Shown here in pieces: positions 15,805 through 24,350 of a stretch of DNA of 34,196 nt (the stretch's first letter is position 1; each line of letters starts with the position of its first letter). Made by a program: the position numbers and the translations under genes. Source of the DNA: Gammaproteobacteria bacterium (lineage in GTDB: Bacteria; Pseudomonadota; Gammaproteobacteria; GCA-2400775); assembly GCA_015492075.1 (NCBI GenBank), contig WGFU01000008.1, positions 1-34,196 of the forward strand, in the 5' to 3' direction. The notes beneath the pieces are model-generated. The model made no database searches and had not been told where the DNA came from. It saw only the letters and a list, made by a program, of their open reading frames with translations.

Positions 15805-15895
15805 CGAAGGTCTTCTTATCTAAGGAGAGATAAGTTGGCTCATTTCCTATAGCGGCTAATATTTAAAGCCCTTTAGCGACGAAGTCATTTTGTTG

Positions 15896-15924
15896 CTTTG
15901 AAATGGGCTGACGAAACCCAATAA
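15896..15924 (+). promoter_or_regulatory. Possible sigma-32 heat-shock promoter of htpX
   Basis: CTTTGAAA (15896-15903) and ACCCAATAA (15916-15924), 12 bases apart, resemble the sigma-32 boxes CTTGAAA and CCCCATNTA. htpX is a heat-shock gene in E. coli. The -10 match is partial. Confidence 0.45.
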
Positions 15925-15966
15925 TGATAGGTGTTCGTTTTAGAGCTATTTTAAAGAGGTCGGTAG

Positions 15967-16854
15967 ATGAAACGCGTATTCCTGTTTTTGGCAACCAATA
16001 TCGCCATTATGGTTGTATTGAGCATTACGTTACGCTTGTTTGGGTTTGAAGGCATACTCGACGAGCGCGGTGTTGATCTGAATATGAACGCGCTCGTTAT
16101 TTTTGCCGGTATTTTTGGTATGGGTGGATCCTTTATCTCGCTGGCTATTTCCAAATGGACCGCCAAGCGCATGACGGGTGCAAAGGTCATTGAATCACCG
16201 GCAAATGAGACGGAACGCTGGTTGCTTGACACTGTGAAACGTCAGGCTCAGAAGGCCGGGGTTGGTATGCCGGAAGTGGCTATTTATAATGCGCCGGATC
16301 CCAACGCCTTTGCCACAGGTATGTGGCGTAATAACGCCTTGGTTGCAGTCAGCAGCGGATTAATGCAAGGCATGACACGTGACGAGGTGGAAGCAGTGTT
16401 GGCGCACGAAATCAGTCATGTTGCCAATGGCGATATGGTTACTTTGGCCTTGATTCAAGGTGTGGTCAACACCTTTGTCATTGTCCTGTCACGGGTTATC
16501 GGTCATTTCGTCGATCGTGTGATTTTGAAAAATGAACGCGGTCATGGGCCTGGTTTTTGGATTACCGCTATCGTAGCAGAGTTGGTGTTAGGTATTTTGG
16601 CCTCGATCATTGTGATGTGGTTTAGCCGTCAACGCGAATTTCGAGCAGATGCAGGTGCAGCGCGATTGGCTGGGCCTGGCAAGATGGTGGCAGCTTTGCG
16701 GCGCTTGCAGACAAGTGTTGGTCAACCTCATTTACCCGACCAGTTGGCAGCATTTGCGATTTCAGGCCAGATTAGTCGGGGGTTGAAACGGTTGTTTATG
16801 ACGCATCCACCGTTAGAAGAACGCATTGCCGCACTGGAACGGCTACGTGGCTAG
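15967..16854 (+). CDS. htpX: Heat-shock membrane zinc protease HtpX
   Basis: The 295-residue M48-family protease has four membrane segments (about 4-27, 41-61, 162-180 and 199-219). The zinc motif HEISH is at 147-151, and the third ligand is Glu224 in [10 protein letters not shown]. It cleaves misfolded inner-membrane proteins together with FtsH. A good ribosome site (AAAGAGG) sits before the ATG. The C-terminal [18 protein letters not shown] is typical. The promoter region contains a sigma-32-like element. It is followed by a convergent minus-strand gene with 24 bases between. The call is certain from motif, length and membrane pattern. Confidence 0.95.
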   Translation: MKRVFLFLATNIAIMVVLSITLRLFGFEGILDERGVDLNMNALVIFAGIFGMGGSFISLAISKWTAKRMTGAKVIESPANETERWLLDTVKRQAQKAGVGMPEVAIYNAPDPNAFATGMWRNNALVAVSSGLMQGMTRDEVEAVLAHEISHVANGDMVTLALIQGVVNTFVIVLSRVIGHFVDRVILKNERGHGPGFWITAIVAELVLGILASIIVMWFSRQREFRADAGAARLAGPGKMVAALRRLQTSVGQPHLPDQLAAFAISGQISRGLKRLFMTHPPLEERIAALERLRG

Positions 16855-16878
16855 ATGCGGTTAGGCTTATCGAAAGCC

Positions 16879-18852
16879 TTAGTCGAAGTCGAGATCGTTA
16901 AGGTCATCAGCACTGTCGCCGAGTATATCGCTTAAATCACTGAGTTCGTCTGCTGATGTGGGGCCAACGCCCAGTGCATTGTTCAGGTCTTCCATTTCGT
17001 CCCACAGTGCGGCTTCGGCGCGTTCATTTTGTAAGGCTTCGTAGTCTTCGGTAACGCTTTTCAGTTGTTCTTCCAGTGATCGTTTTTCTTCGCTACTGGT
17101 CTTTAGTTTTTCCTGTAGTAAGCGTACCTTTTCATTGTCATCACTTGCTTCGAACTCTTGTCCTACGTGGTCAAGATCGTTACGAGTTTGCGTTAGTAAT
17201 ATTTCAAGTTCGGCAACGCGTTGTTTTTCATTCTGTAACAGCTCTTCTGCTTGATGAAGCGCTGATGCTTTCTCTTCAAGCTCGGCGCGCATCTTGTTGA
17301 TATCTGTATCGACCGAGGCTGACTGTGATACCAGTTTGGTAAGCTTGTTTTTACCTTCGGTTAACTGGGTTTTAAGTTTTTTAACCAAAGCATCGTTGCC
17401 GAGTTTGTAACGTTTTACTTTCTTGAGAAACTCGGTGTGGTTATTCTCAGCCAGCTTTCGTTTTTCTGTTTCGTCATTAAGTTGCTGGGTCAATTTTCGG
17501 ATTTTGTTTTCGAGTTCAGTTTTTAGTGCTAGTAGTTTTCTATCGTCACCGGCGGATTGACTTGCAGTGGAAGAGGGATTGACCCTATCCACAATGTTGT
17601 TACCGGTAGGGGAGGGGGTATCGTGATTGGTATAATCATCGACCAGTGACAAGCGCTCTCCCAAACCGCTATCAGAAAGTGCTGTGTTGGAAGCTTTGAG
17701 TGCCGATACTTCTTCCTGTAACCGCTGTTTCTCTAATTCAAGTTGCCGTTTAAGTTTTTGCTCGCTAAGCAAGCTGCTATTTAAATCATTGATAAGCTCA
17801 GCGGAAGGCGCCGCATCGCGGTCAATGAAAGCAGGATCTATCGAGCTAATGTTACCGTTATAGCAAACTGCACTGAGTCCGTGTTGTATGAGGAGCAAGG
17901 TAGCTACGCCACTGTGTTCTGGTGTGTCGCCTATAACGATATAAGTTTGAAAGTTATTCAGTGAACTAATGTTCTTGGAAAGCTCATAAAAATTAATGCA
18001 AACGCTGTCACGCAGGCTGCTGCCTAGTCGAGCGCAAGCGGGGCGCAGGTCTAGCCATTTGCTGCCGTTATCTATATGCTCTTTTGCGGAGCTGCTATCG
18101 GTATAGGTGACCAACGGTTTATAACAAAGATCAATGAATTCCGCCTTCGGCAAAAGCATTAATTCGCCACTTCTTTTCATTATTATTTTTGAAGGCTGGC
18201 CCTCGTCAAGCAGCAGTCCAGCGGCACCAAAGGCATCGCCACAACACCATTCTTGTGTTGGGTTGTCGGCTTCGCAGCACAGACCACTTTTAACAATATA
18301 GTAGTAGTCGGTTTTCTGGCCTGCCTCTATGATGGTATCTCCGGTTTCATACCTTAGTTCAGATACGCCAGACAGCATTCGTTGCAGGCTGACTGGCGGC
18401 AGTTTTGAGAAGGCTTCTGACTGTAATACCCGTGTCATCCAATCACTACCATCTTCGGACTGGATGTCATTGACCTCATAGGTATCGGCGGTATTTTTAC
18501 CGAGATGAAAGTCTAGAACGGTAGTGTCAATCATGATTACGGTTGAGGTGGATTGCACGCGCGCAGTAAATTTACGTGGTAGATCAGGTGCTAAGGGTTC
18601 GATTGCTTCTTCGCTGCTACCATCAATGGTTTTCACTACATTAGCTTCGCTAAGCAAAGCGATGCGGCCTTTTACGATATAGAAGGTATGCCGGTCGCTA
18701 TAACCCTCTCGGAACAGATATTCACCCTTTTTGAACTGTTTGATTTTTGCGCGTGTTGCCACCTGATTAAATTGCTCAGGTGACATATTGTTGAGAGGCG
18801 CTAGGTTGGCGAGTATCTCTGTATCGACCATTTCGCGTGGGGCGGCACTCAT
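16879..18852 (-). CDS. Tandem cyclic-nucleotide-binding, rhodanese-like and coiled-coil protein
   Basis: The 657-residue protein appears soluble. Two cNMP-binding-like domains come first (about 14-120 and 140-240), with KKGEYLFREGYSDRHTFYIVKGRIALL and YETGDTIIEAGQKTDYYYIVKSGLCCE. The usual arginine of the phosphate cassette is not evident, so ligand binding is doubtful. A rhodanese-like segment follows (about 245-350, WLDLRPACARLG...TYIVIGDTPEHSG), in which the catalytic cysteine loop is lost. A long coiled coil fills about 355-610. The C-terminus is very acidic (SADELSDLSDILGDSADDLND). The plan suggests a structural or scaffolding signal protein. Neighbours on the same strand are a degenerate sensor kinase and a peroxidase. 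I cannot assign a precise function. Confidence 0.75.
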   Translation of the reverse strand: MSAAPREMVDTEILANLAPLNNMSPEQFNQVATRAKIKQFKKGEYLFREGYSDRHTFYIVKGRIALLSEANVVKTIDGSSEEAIEPLAPDLPRKFTARVQSTSTVIMIDTTVLDFHLGKNTADTYEVNDIQSEDGSDWMTRVLQSEAFSKLPPVSLQRMLSGVSELRYETGDTIIEAGQKTDYYYIVKSGLCCEADNPTQEWCCGDAFGAAGLLLDEGQPSKIIMKRSGELMLLPKAEFIDLCYKPLVTYTDSSSAKEHIDNGSKWLDLRPACARLGSSLRDSVCINFYELSKNISSLNNFQTYIVIGDTPEHSGVATLLLIQHGLSAVCYNGNISSIDPAFIDRDAAPSAELINDLNSSLLSEQKLKRQLELEKQRLQEEVSALKASNTALSDSGLGERLSLVDDYTNHDTPSPTGNNIVDRVNPSSTASQSAGDDRKLLALKTELENKIRKLTQQLNDETEKRKLAENNHTEFLKKVKRYKLGNDALVKKLKTQLTEGKNKLTKLVSQSASVDTDINKMRAELEEKASALHQAEELLQNEKQRVAELEILLTQTRNDLDHVGQEFEASDDNEKVRLLQEKLKTSSEEKRSLEEQLKSVTEDYEALQNERAEAALWDEMEDLNNALGVGPTSADELSDLSDILGDSADDLNDLDFD

Positions 18853-19088
18853 TTACTTACAAACTCCGTACTGGTGATTTTCTGCTTATGGGATATATAA
18901 CGGTTCGTATTGTCAGTTCATTAATTTATTACTCTATTGATTTTATGCTCCAGTGGCTGTGTGGGGTAATGCCAGGATAAATATCAAGGGGGTGTAAGAA
19001 TAAAAATCGCCCAACAGAGGGATAGTGCTTGCCTAGTATGGCGGTCAATGCTCGATGATCCGCCGCCAAAGAGTATTTTTCGGGGCTA

Positions 19089-19114
19089 GGGCGTGCCAAT
19101 GTCACGGCACGCCC
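19089..19114. repeat. 9-bp GC-rich hairpin downstream of the sensor kinase
   Basis: GGGCGTGCC, an eight-base loop, and GGCACGCCC. There is no T-run on either strand, so intrinsic termination is weak; it may stabilise the 3' end of the peroxidase-kinase transcript. The rest of 18853-19149 shows nothing I can name. Confidence 0.5.
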
Positions 19115-19149
19115 GTATATACTCCGGTATCTTACCTGTTGATGATTGC

Positions 19150-20976
19150 TTACGCTTGAGCTGCCTCGTTATGTTGGCTCTTGATCGGTAGCACGATTGA
19201 GAAGTTAGTGCCTTTGTTAGGAATGCTCTTGATAACAATTTTACCGTCGTTTTGCATTACTAGCTTCTGCGCAATGGATAGACCTAAGCCTGCTACCTTG
19301 CTATCGCTACGTTCTTTTGTAGAGTAGAAAGGCTCGAAGACACGATTACGCGTTTCGTCATCCATGCCTCTACCGTTATCTACCACACTGATGATGGCTT
19401 TATCATTATGCTGCTTGGTGGAAATCATGATCTGGCCTTTGCCTTGGCCGGCAGATTTGATTGCATCAAGTGCATTATGAATCATGCTAACAACAGTGTG
19501 TTGCATTTCTTCGCTTGAACCGAAGACTTCCGGTACAGTACTGGTTTTTGCCTTGATTACGACGTTGTCACCGACCTCGTCTTTGGTTTCCTCGATGGCG
19601 GCCTTGACAACATCATTAACATTAAACCACGCTTTGGCTTTAGGCTCGACATTACTTAAGTTGCGTAGCTCGCCGGTAAATGTCTGAACCTGCATCAGGT
19701 TGTTATACATGTCATCGATGGCTTCTGGCACATCATGCAGTGTGGCATCGCCAGTGACTGCATCAAGTACTTCACCGATATTTTTCAGATTACTCATCAT
19801 CTCAAAGGTGTCAGCAGATTTTGAATGCATGAATTTATTCACTTCAAGCTTGAGTGTATGGAAGCCTTCGGCGCTGTTGCGGATTGAGTCCAGGCTTTCG
19901 CTCAACTTGGTGACAGGGTTGTCTAACTCCTCGGCGATAGTACCAGCTATAGAGCTGACTGATCCCATATCAACACTTGAATTAGCGTTTCCTGCGCCAT
20001 TCTCGGCCTCTTTCTCGAGCGCTTCGGTTACCTTGGCAACGTTGGCTTTAAGTTTCTTATCGAAGCTGAAGGCATTTACCATGTACATGATGCCAGCGAC
20101 TACTGCAATGGCGACTAGCGCTAGAATCATTATGAGTAGTTGTTTGTTAAGGTCGGCGGTGCCAGCATCCACTTCGGCAAGCAGGCCGTCAGAAAAGTTT
20201 TTAAATTGTGCTGAAAGCTCTTTACCGGCTTCTGCAACTTCTGTCCCGAGTACACGCTTGAGAATACTGTTCAGGTGAATGGTACGCTCCAAAATAATAC
20301 GAGAGTGCGAGATGTAGTTATTCAAAGCGTTTGCCAGCTCGGGTGGGTATTGAAGCACTGTCTCTTCAAACTCACTCAATGCTGTAAGGACGCGCACTTT
20401 AGCACCCTCATCGGGACGTTGTGAAAAGGCTGAGACGCGATCGTTTATATCACGAATCTTGTCTGCCAACTCAGCGCCAGTGGTAGACAATAGAACGCCG
20501 TCTTTTGCTTTTTCCTGTGCATCCGCTTTAAGCTTTGCGGCACTGGCAAGTAGGCTGCGCGTGGCAACTGGCAAGAACTTACGAGAGTTACGTACAACAG
20601 CAAAGTTGGTCTTAAATTGCTCGACCGTTTCTTCTTTTGCCTCAACCAGACTCAGGAATCGGAATAGGCGATTTTTAAGGTTATCGGGGATGGTATCTTG
20701 TGCATCCGCCGCAGTGGCCAACCCAGAGCGAAGTTCACGTAATACTGGCAGAAAGCCGGCGACTTCGTCAAAGTCAGAGTCGCTTACCAGGCTGCGTAGT
20801 ACTGATAGGCTCCACTCACCGTCTAACTGACGAAGATTGTGGATATCTTCAGAAACTGAATACAAATTTCCAGTGCCTTGTTCTGTGGTCTGAGACATGC
20901 GGTTGTGTGTGTGGATGAGACCTACACTGACAGCAACTGCTCCTACCAGCAGGATTATGCTAATTACTTTATTCAT
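19150..20976 (-). CDS. Membrane sensor histidine kinase-like protein lacking the phospho-acceptor His
   Basis: The 608-residue protein has a signal-anchor segment (4-22), a helical periplasmic sensor (about 25-278), a second membrane segment (279-300), and a cytoplasmic kinase part. The ATPase domain is intact: N box MIHNALDAI (498-506), G1 DNGRGM (533-538), F box FEPFYSTK (547-554) and G2 GLGLSIA (563-569). The dimerisation helix reads AGTIAEELDNPVTKL where family members read AHEINNPL, so Glu349 stands in place of the phospho-acceptor His. It either passes signal without autophosphorylation or works through another partner. Its ATG overlaps the peroxidase stop (ATGA), which implies coupled translation. 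There is no response regulator nearby. Confidence 0.83.
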   Translation of the reverse strand: MNKVISIILLVGAVAVSVGLIHTHNRMSQTTEQGTGNLYSVSEDIHNLRQLDGEWSLSVLRSLVSDSDFDEVAGFLPVLRELRSGLATAADAQDTIPDNLKNRLFRFLSLVEAKEETVEQFKTNFAVVRNSRKFLPVATRSLLASAAKLKADAQEKAKDGVLLSTTGAELADKIRDINDRVSAFSQRPDEGAKVRVLTALSEFEETVLQYPPELANALNNYISHSRIILERTIHLNSILKRVLGTEVAEAGKELSAQFKNFSDGLLAEVDAGTADLNKQLLIMILALVAIAVVAGIMYMVNAFSFDKKLKANVAKVTEALEKEAENGAGNANSSVDMGSVSSIAGTIAEELDNPVTKLSESLDSIRNSAEGFHTLKLEVNKFMHSKSADTFEMMSNLKNIGEVLDAVTGDATLHDVPEAIDDMYNNLMQVQTFTGELRNLSNVEPKAKAWFNVNDVVKAAIEETKDEVGDNVVIKAKTSTVPEVFGSSEEMQHTVVSMIHNALDAIKSAGQGKGQIMISTKQHNDKAIISVVDNGRGMDDETRNRVFEPFYSTKERSDSKVAGLGLSIAQKLVMQNDGKIVIKSIPNKGTNFSIVLPIKSQHNEAAQA

Positions 20977-21941
20977 TTCTTCATCTCCGGATGCTCACCT
21001 GCGAGGGTTTTAATAAACGCTACGATGGCGTCTTTGTCTTCATCAGGTGCCTCGCGACCTAACTGAAACTTGAACATTATGTCGACGGCTGCTCTCAGTG
21101 TGGGAGCATTCCCATCATGTAGGTAAGGTGGTGTCAGAGCAGCCAGACGAAGGCTGGGCACCTTGAATGTATGCTTGTCTAGAACATTTCCGGTCACATT
21201 AAAGCGACCCATGTCAGCCTTGGTAATGTTGCCGCGTGTCTGAAAGTATGAGTTGGCAACACCGAACAGCTGGAACATATTGCCACCTACTGCGGCACCT
21301 TGATGACATGAAATACAACCATAGCTTTTGAAGTTCTGATAGCCTTTCTTTTCCAGTTCGGTGATCGCATTTTCATTACCGAGCAAGTATTGATCAAAGC
21401 GCGAGTTCGGCGTAATCAAGCTGCGCTGAAATTCGGCCAGAGCAGATTTAATGTTCTGCCGACTAATGCCACCGCCAAATGCTTCATCAAATAAGCGCGG
21501 ATACTCGGCATCTTCATAGAGCTTGGCGACAACGTCTGGCCACAATGAACCCATTTCAATAGGGTTCTGAATAGGACCGTCGACCTGTTCCTCTAGGTTT
21601 TCTGCGCGACCGTCCCAAAACAAACGGAAGAGGAACGCAGTATTATAGACAGTAGGTGAATTGATATGCCCTTGCTTGCCTTCAACACCCGTTGACACTT
21701 TCACATGATCGACACCACCATTGGCTAGATCATGACAGCTTGCGCAGGAGACGGTATTGTCTTTTGATAGGCGATTGTCATGAAATAATTTTCGACCCAA
21801 TGCGACTTTCTTAGGGTCAACATCGATCGTCGCTGGAATGGGTTTGATTGGTTCGTTGAGTGGCTTGCCAGCAAGCACGGGCATTACTGTCAATACTGCG
21901 GTAAGTCCAATTGCGGCACATAGTTTTAATTGTCTAGTCAT
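20973..21941 (-). CDS. Di-haem cytochrome c peroxidase (CcpA/MauG family)
   Basis: From the preferred start this is a 322-residue periplasmic enzyme. It has a clean signal peptide (MTRQLKLCAAIGLTAVLTVM, cut after VLA). Haem motifs are CASCH at 66-70 and CISCH at 209-213. Trp109 in FLFRLFWDGRAENLEEQ lies between them, as in bacterial peroxidases that reduce hydrogen peroxide with electrons from cytochrome c. An earlier ATG at 22001 has GGGGTG upstream and would add 20 residues before the signal peptide, which is unusual, so I prefer 21941. The gene ends inside the start of the kinase gene. With OxyR and rubrerythrin elsewhere in the window, it points to peroxide exposure. The family is certain. 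Confidence 0.9.
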   Translation of the reverse strand: MTRQLKLCAAIGLTAVLTVMPVLAGKPLNEPIKPIPATIDVDPKKVALGRKLFHDNRLSKDNTVSCASCHDLANGGVDHVKVSTGVEGKQGHINSPTVYNTAFLFRLFWDGRAENLEEQVDGPIQNPIEMGSLWPDVVAKLYEDAEYPRLFDEAFGGGISRQNIKSALAEFQRSLITPNSRFDQYLLGNENAITELEKKGYQNFKSYGCISCHQGAAVGGNMFQLFGVANSYFQTRGNITKADMGRFNVTGNVLDKHTFKVPSLRLAALTPPYLHDGNAPTLRAAVDIMFKFQLGREAPDEDKDAIVAFIKTLAGEHPEMKK

Positions 21942-22690
21942 AAGTCGGTCGTCTTCTATTTTTGAAGTTAAAAAATTCTTTAAGTTGTCTTTGAACCACA
22001 TTGCACCCCGAGGGCACGTAGCCTATGAACTTTTATTGATATCTGTACTGTTTTCGCTGGCCTGTGCAACATAAAGACGTCTTATGGCTCTTACGTAAGG
22101 GGACGCCATATGATATTCGTCACTAATAGCATGCCCCATATTTTGCAAAGATTAAGATCTGATAGCGGGTATTTATTGCTTGCTTACTGATCTTTACCTC
22201 TGCTGGAATTAAGTATCGGCGACGTAGTGGTTTCCTTTAGTAATTCGTGACCAAAACCGGGGGCGGCAGCGAATTATTGTCGTGCAACGTGTCGGCCAGT
22301 TTGCAATAGCGTGTTTAAATGCTTTCCTTATTCTGCTTCGAGGTTCGCTACGACGGCGAGGATGATTAAGGGCGCGAGTAATTTGGCGATTACGCAGCTA
22401 TTTAAAGAGGTTGACGCTATATTAGTTGCTTTTGATAGGGAGTGGAACCCCGCTCGTACGGTGTGTTATCTGCCAACAACAATGTCGCTACCATTCGCTA
22501 ACATAAAGTTTTGAGGCAGGGTATTAATATTTTTGAGCCGTGCTTTTAGGAGAGTGTAATTCAATGCTAGGCGCAAACCTTGGCATGGTTGGCCTATTGA
22601 AGGAATAATTATTGAGGAGGCTCGGTGGGATAGTGCAGACTTAATCCGGCGCGCTCACATTAGATTAGGTTATGGACTGGCGGGTAGAAA
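21942..22690. other. Long gene-poor region upstream of the peroxidase gene
   Basis: About 690-750 bases lie between the peroxidase gene and the convergent end of epmB. The open frame 22311-22514 has no ribosome site or family resemblance and is not called. A 14-codon frame (22564-22608) follows a good site TAGGAGAG, but nothing else supports it. I find no TCG-N6-TTTACA copy, sigma-54 element or repeat. It may hold the peroxidase promoter or remnants of a lost gene. Confidence 0.4.
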
Positions 22691-23692
22691 TCAGATGGGG
22701 GTTTTAGATTTTTGGCCGGGATTTTCTCTCACCAGCTTGGGGACGAGATAGCCGGGTAACGTTTGTCGTAGTTCAGTGATGAGAGTGCGAGCAGTGTGGT
22801 CGTCGACGTTAAAATGCATGGCTCCTTCGACCTGGTCGAGTAGATGTAGATAATAGGGTATAACGCGACATTCAAACAGGCGCTGGCTGAGTGCCGATAA
22901 GCTGTCTACAGAATCATTAATGCCTTTTAGTAGTACAGATTGATTGAAAAGCAGGGTTCCGGTCTCATAGAGTCTGTGTAATGTTGATGTGACCTGCTGG
23001 TCGATTTCATTGGCGTGATTGGCATGAATGACCATGCTAGTTGGCAGGGGGATACGGTTAAGCCAATCAACCAAGCCGTCATCGACACGGTCGGGAAGGA
23101 CAACGGGTACGCGTGTGTGTATGCGTAGCCGTTTTAGGTGACCAATTGAGCACAGTTGCTGAGTGATATTCTCTAGTTGAGCATTGCTTAAGCTGAGCGG
23201 ATCGCCGCCACTAAGAATGACCTCTTCGATGTTGCTGTCATCTTTTATATAGTTCATAGCGGCTTGTAAGCGTTGCCCGCCGATATGTGAATCAGAATAG
23301 GGGAAGTGACGCCTAAAACAGTAACGACAGTGAATAGCGCAAGCGCCAGTGGTAACGAGAAGAACACGTCCTTGGTATTTGTGCAAAACGCCATCAATTT
23401 TTATAGCGTCACGGTCGCCAACCGGATCTTGCGAAGAACGCGCATCCTTTACTAGTTCCTGTGCCTGCGGCAGGACCTGCATTAATAGTGGGTCGTTAAG
23501 GTCCCCCGGCGCAACGCGATCAAGAAACGCTTGGGGTACACGCGTAGCAAACAGTTCATGGGCATGCTTGGACGCCTGTTCATCGTCGATGGTGACCCCA
23601 GCCGCTTTGTGCAGGGATGTGGCATCACGTACGGTACGCATTTGCTGTGGCCGGGCCGTGGCTCGGTATTTGGAACAGTTAATGGCGGTCAC
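22691..23692 (-). CDS. epmB: EF-P beta-lysylation lysine 2,3-aminomutase
   Basis: The 333-residue radical SAM enzyme has the SAM cluster motif CAIHCRYC at 118-125. Next come FRRHFPYSDSHIG and ILSGGDPLSLSN, typical of EpmB, and a PLP-binding region toward the C-terminus (HLLDQVEGAMHF). EpmB turns L-alpha-lysine into (R)-beta-lysine, which EpmA attaches to EF-P. The N-terminus lacks the extended zinc-binding tail of clostridial lysine 2,3-aminomutases and the length matches EpmB. It is divergent from efp with 86 bases between, and epmA follows efp, so the whole modification set is together. The call is certain. Confidence 0.95.
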   Translation of the reverse strand: MTAINCSKYRATARPQQMRTVRDATSLHKAAGVTIDDEQASKHAHELFATRVPQAFLDRVAPGDLNDPLLMQVLPQAQELVKDARSSQDPVGDRDAIKIDGVLHKYQGRVLLVTTGACAIHCRYCFRRHFPYSDSHIGGQRLQAAMNYIKDDSNIEEVILSGGDPLSLSNAQLENITQQLCSIGHLKRLRIHTRVPVVLPDRVDDGLVDWLNRIPLPTSMVIHANHANEIDQQVTSTLHRLYETGTLLFNQSVLLKGINDSVDSLSALSQRLFECRVIPYYLHLLDQVEGAMHFNVDDHTARTLITELRQTLPGYLVPKLVRENPGQKSKTPI

Positions 23693-23710
23693 TTTGCTGA
23701 GATAAGGGCT

Positions 23711-23738
23711 TTGTAATGGGGGATATTCTTTCTATAAT
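23711..23738 (+). promoter_or_regulatory. Sigma-70 promoter of efp
   Basis: TTGTAA (23711-23716) and a perfect TATAAT (23733-23738) have a 16-base spacer and sit 41 bases before the efp start, in the divergent gap to epmB. Confidence 0.5.
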
Positions 23739-23778
23739 AAATTAAAATAACGTATTTTGACGTAAAAATGGAGAAAGC

Positions 23779-24348
23779 ATGGCCACGGTCAGTACCAATG
23801 AGTTTCGCGGCGGTCTCAAATTGATGATTGATGGTGACCCTTGCAGCATCATCGAGAATGAATTTGTTAAGCCCGGAAAAGGTCAGGCGTTTAACCGCGT
23901 CAAAATACGAAATTTGATGACCGGACGTGTGATAGAGCGAACCTACAAGTCAGGTGAATCGGTAGAAATAGCAGATGTTGTCGATACCGATATGCAGTTT
24001 CTCTATAGTGATGATGAATATTGGCATTTTATGCTGCCCGATACCTTTGAGCAGATCGCGGCAGACGAGAAGGCCGTTGGTGAGGCTGCAAAGTGGCTGA
24101 AGGGGCAGGAAGATTGCGTCGTCACGCTATGGGAAGGACGTCCCATTTCTGTGACCCCGCCTAACTTTGTAGAACTTGAAATTACTGATACAGATCCGGG
24201 GGTGCGTGGTGATACCTCAGGTGGCGGTGTCAAGCCGGCCACCTTGGAAACGGGCGCTGTAGTCCGTGTCCCCCTGTTCATTGACATTGGCGTGGTGGTC
24301 AAGGTAGACACGCGTAAAGGCGAATATGTGTCGCGGGTCAAGGGTTAG
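23779..24348 (+). CDS. efp: Translation elongation factor P
   Basis: The 189-residue factor binds between the P and E sites of ribosomes stalled at polyproline stretches. The loop KPGKGQAF places Lys34 at the position that receives beta-lysine in E. coli. Three beta-barrel domains are complete, with the C-terminal [32 protein letters not shown] motif. GGAGAA lies before the ATG. epmB is divergent and epmA follows almost directly after the stop. The call is certain. Confidence 0.97.
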   Translation: MATVSTNEFRGGLKLMIDGDPCSIIENEFVKPGKGQAFNRVKIRNLMTGRVIERTYKSGESVEIADVVDTDMQFLYSDDEYWHFMLPDTFEQIAADEKAVGEAAKWLKGQEDCVVTLWEGRPISVTPPNFVELEITDTDPGVRGDTSGGGVKPATLETGAVVRVPLFIDIGVVVKVDTRKGEYVSRVKG

Positions 24349-24350
24349 TT

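Noticed and set aside
22311..22514. 67-codon frame in the region before epmB
   Set aside because: No ribosome site, no recognisable domain, and no neighbour or promoter support.
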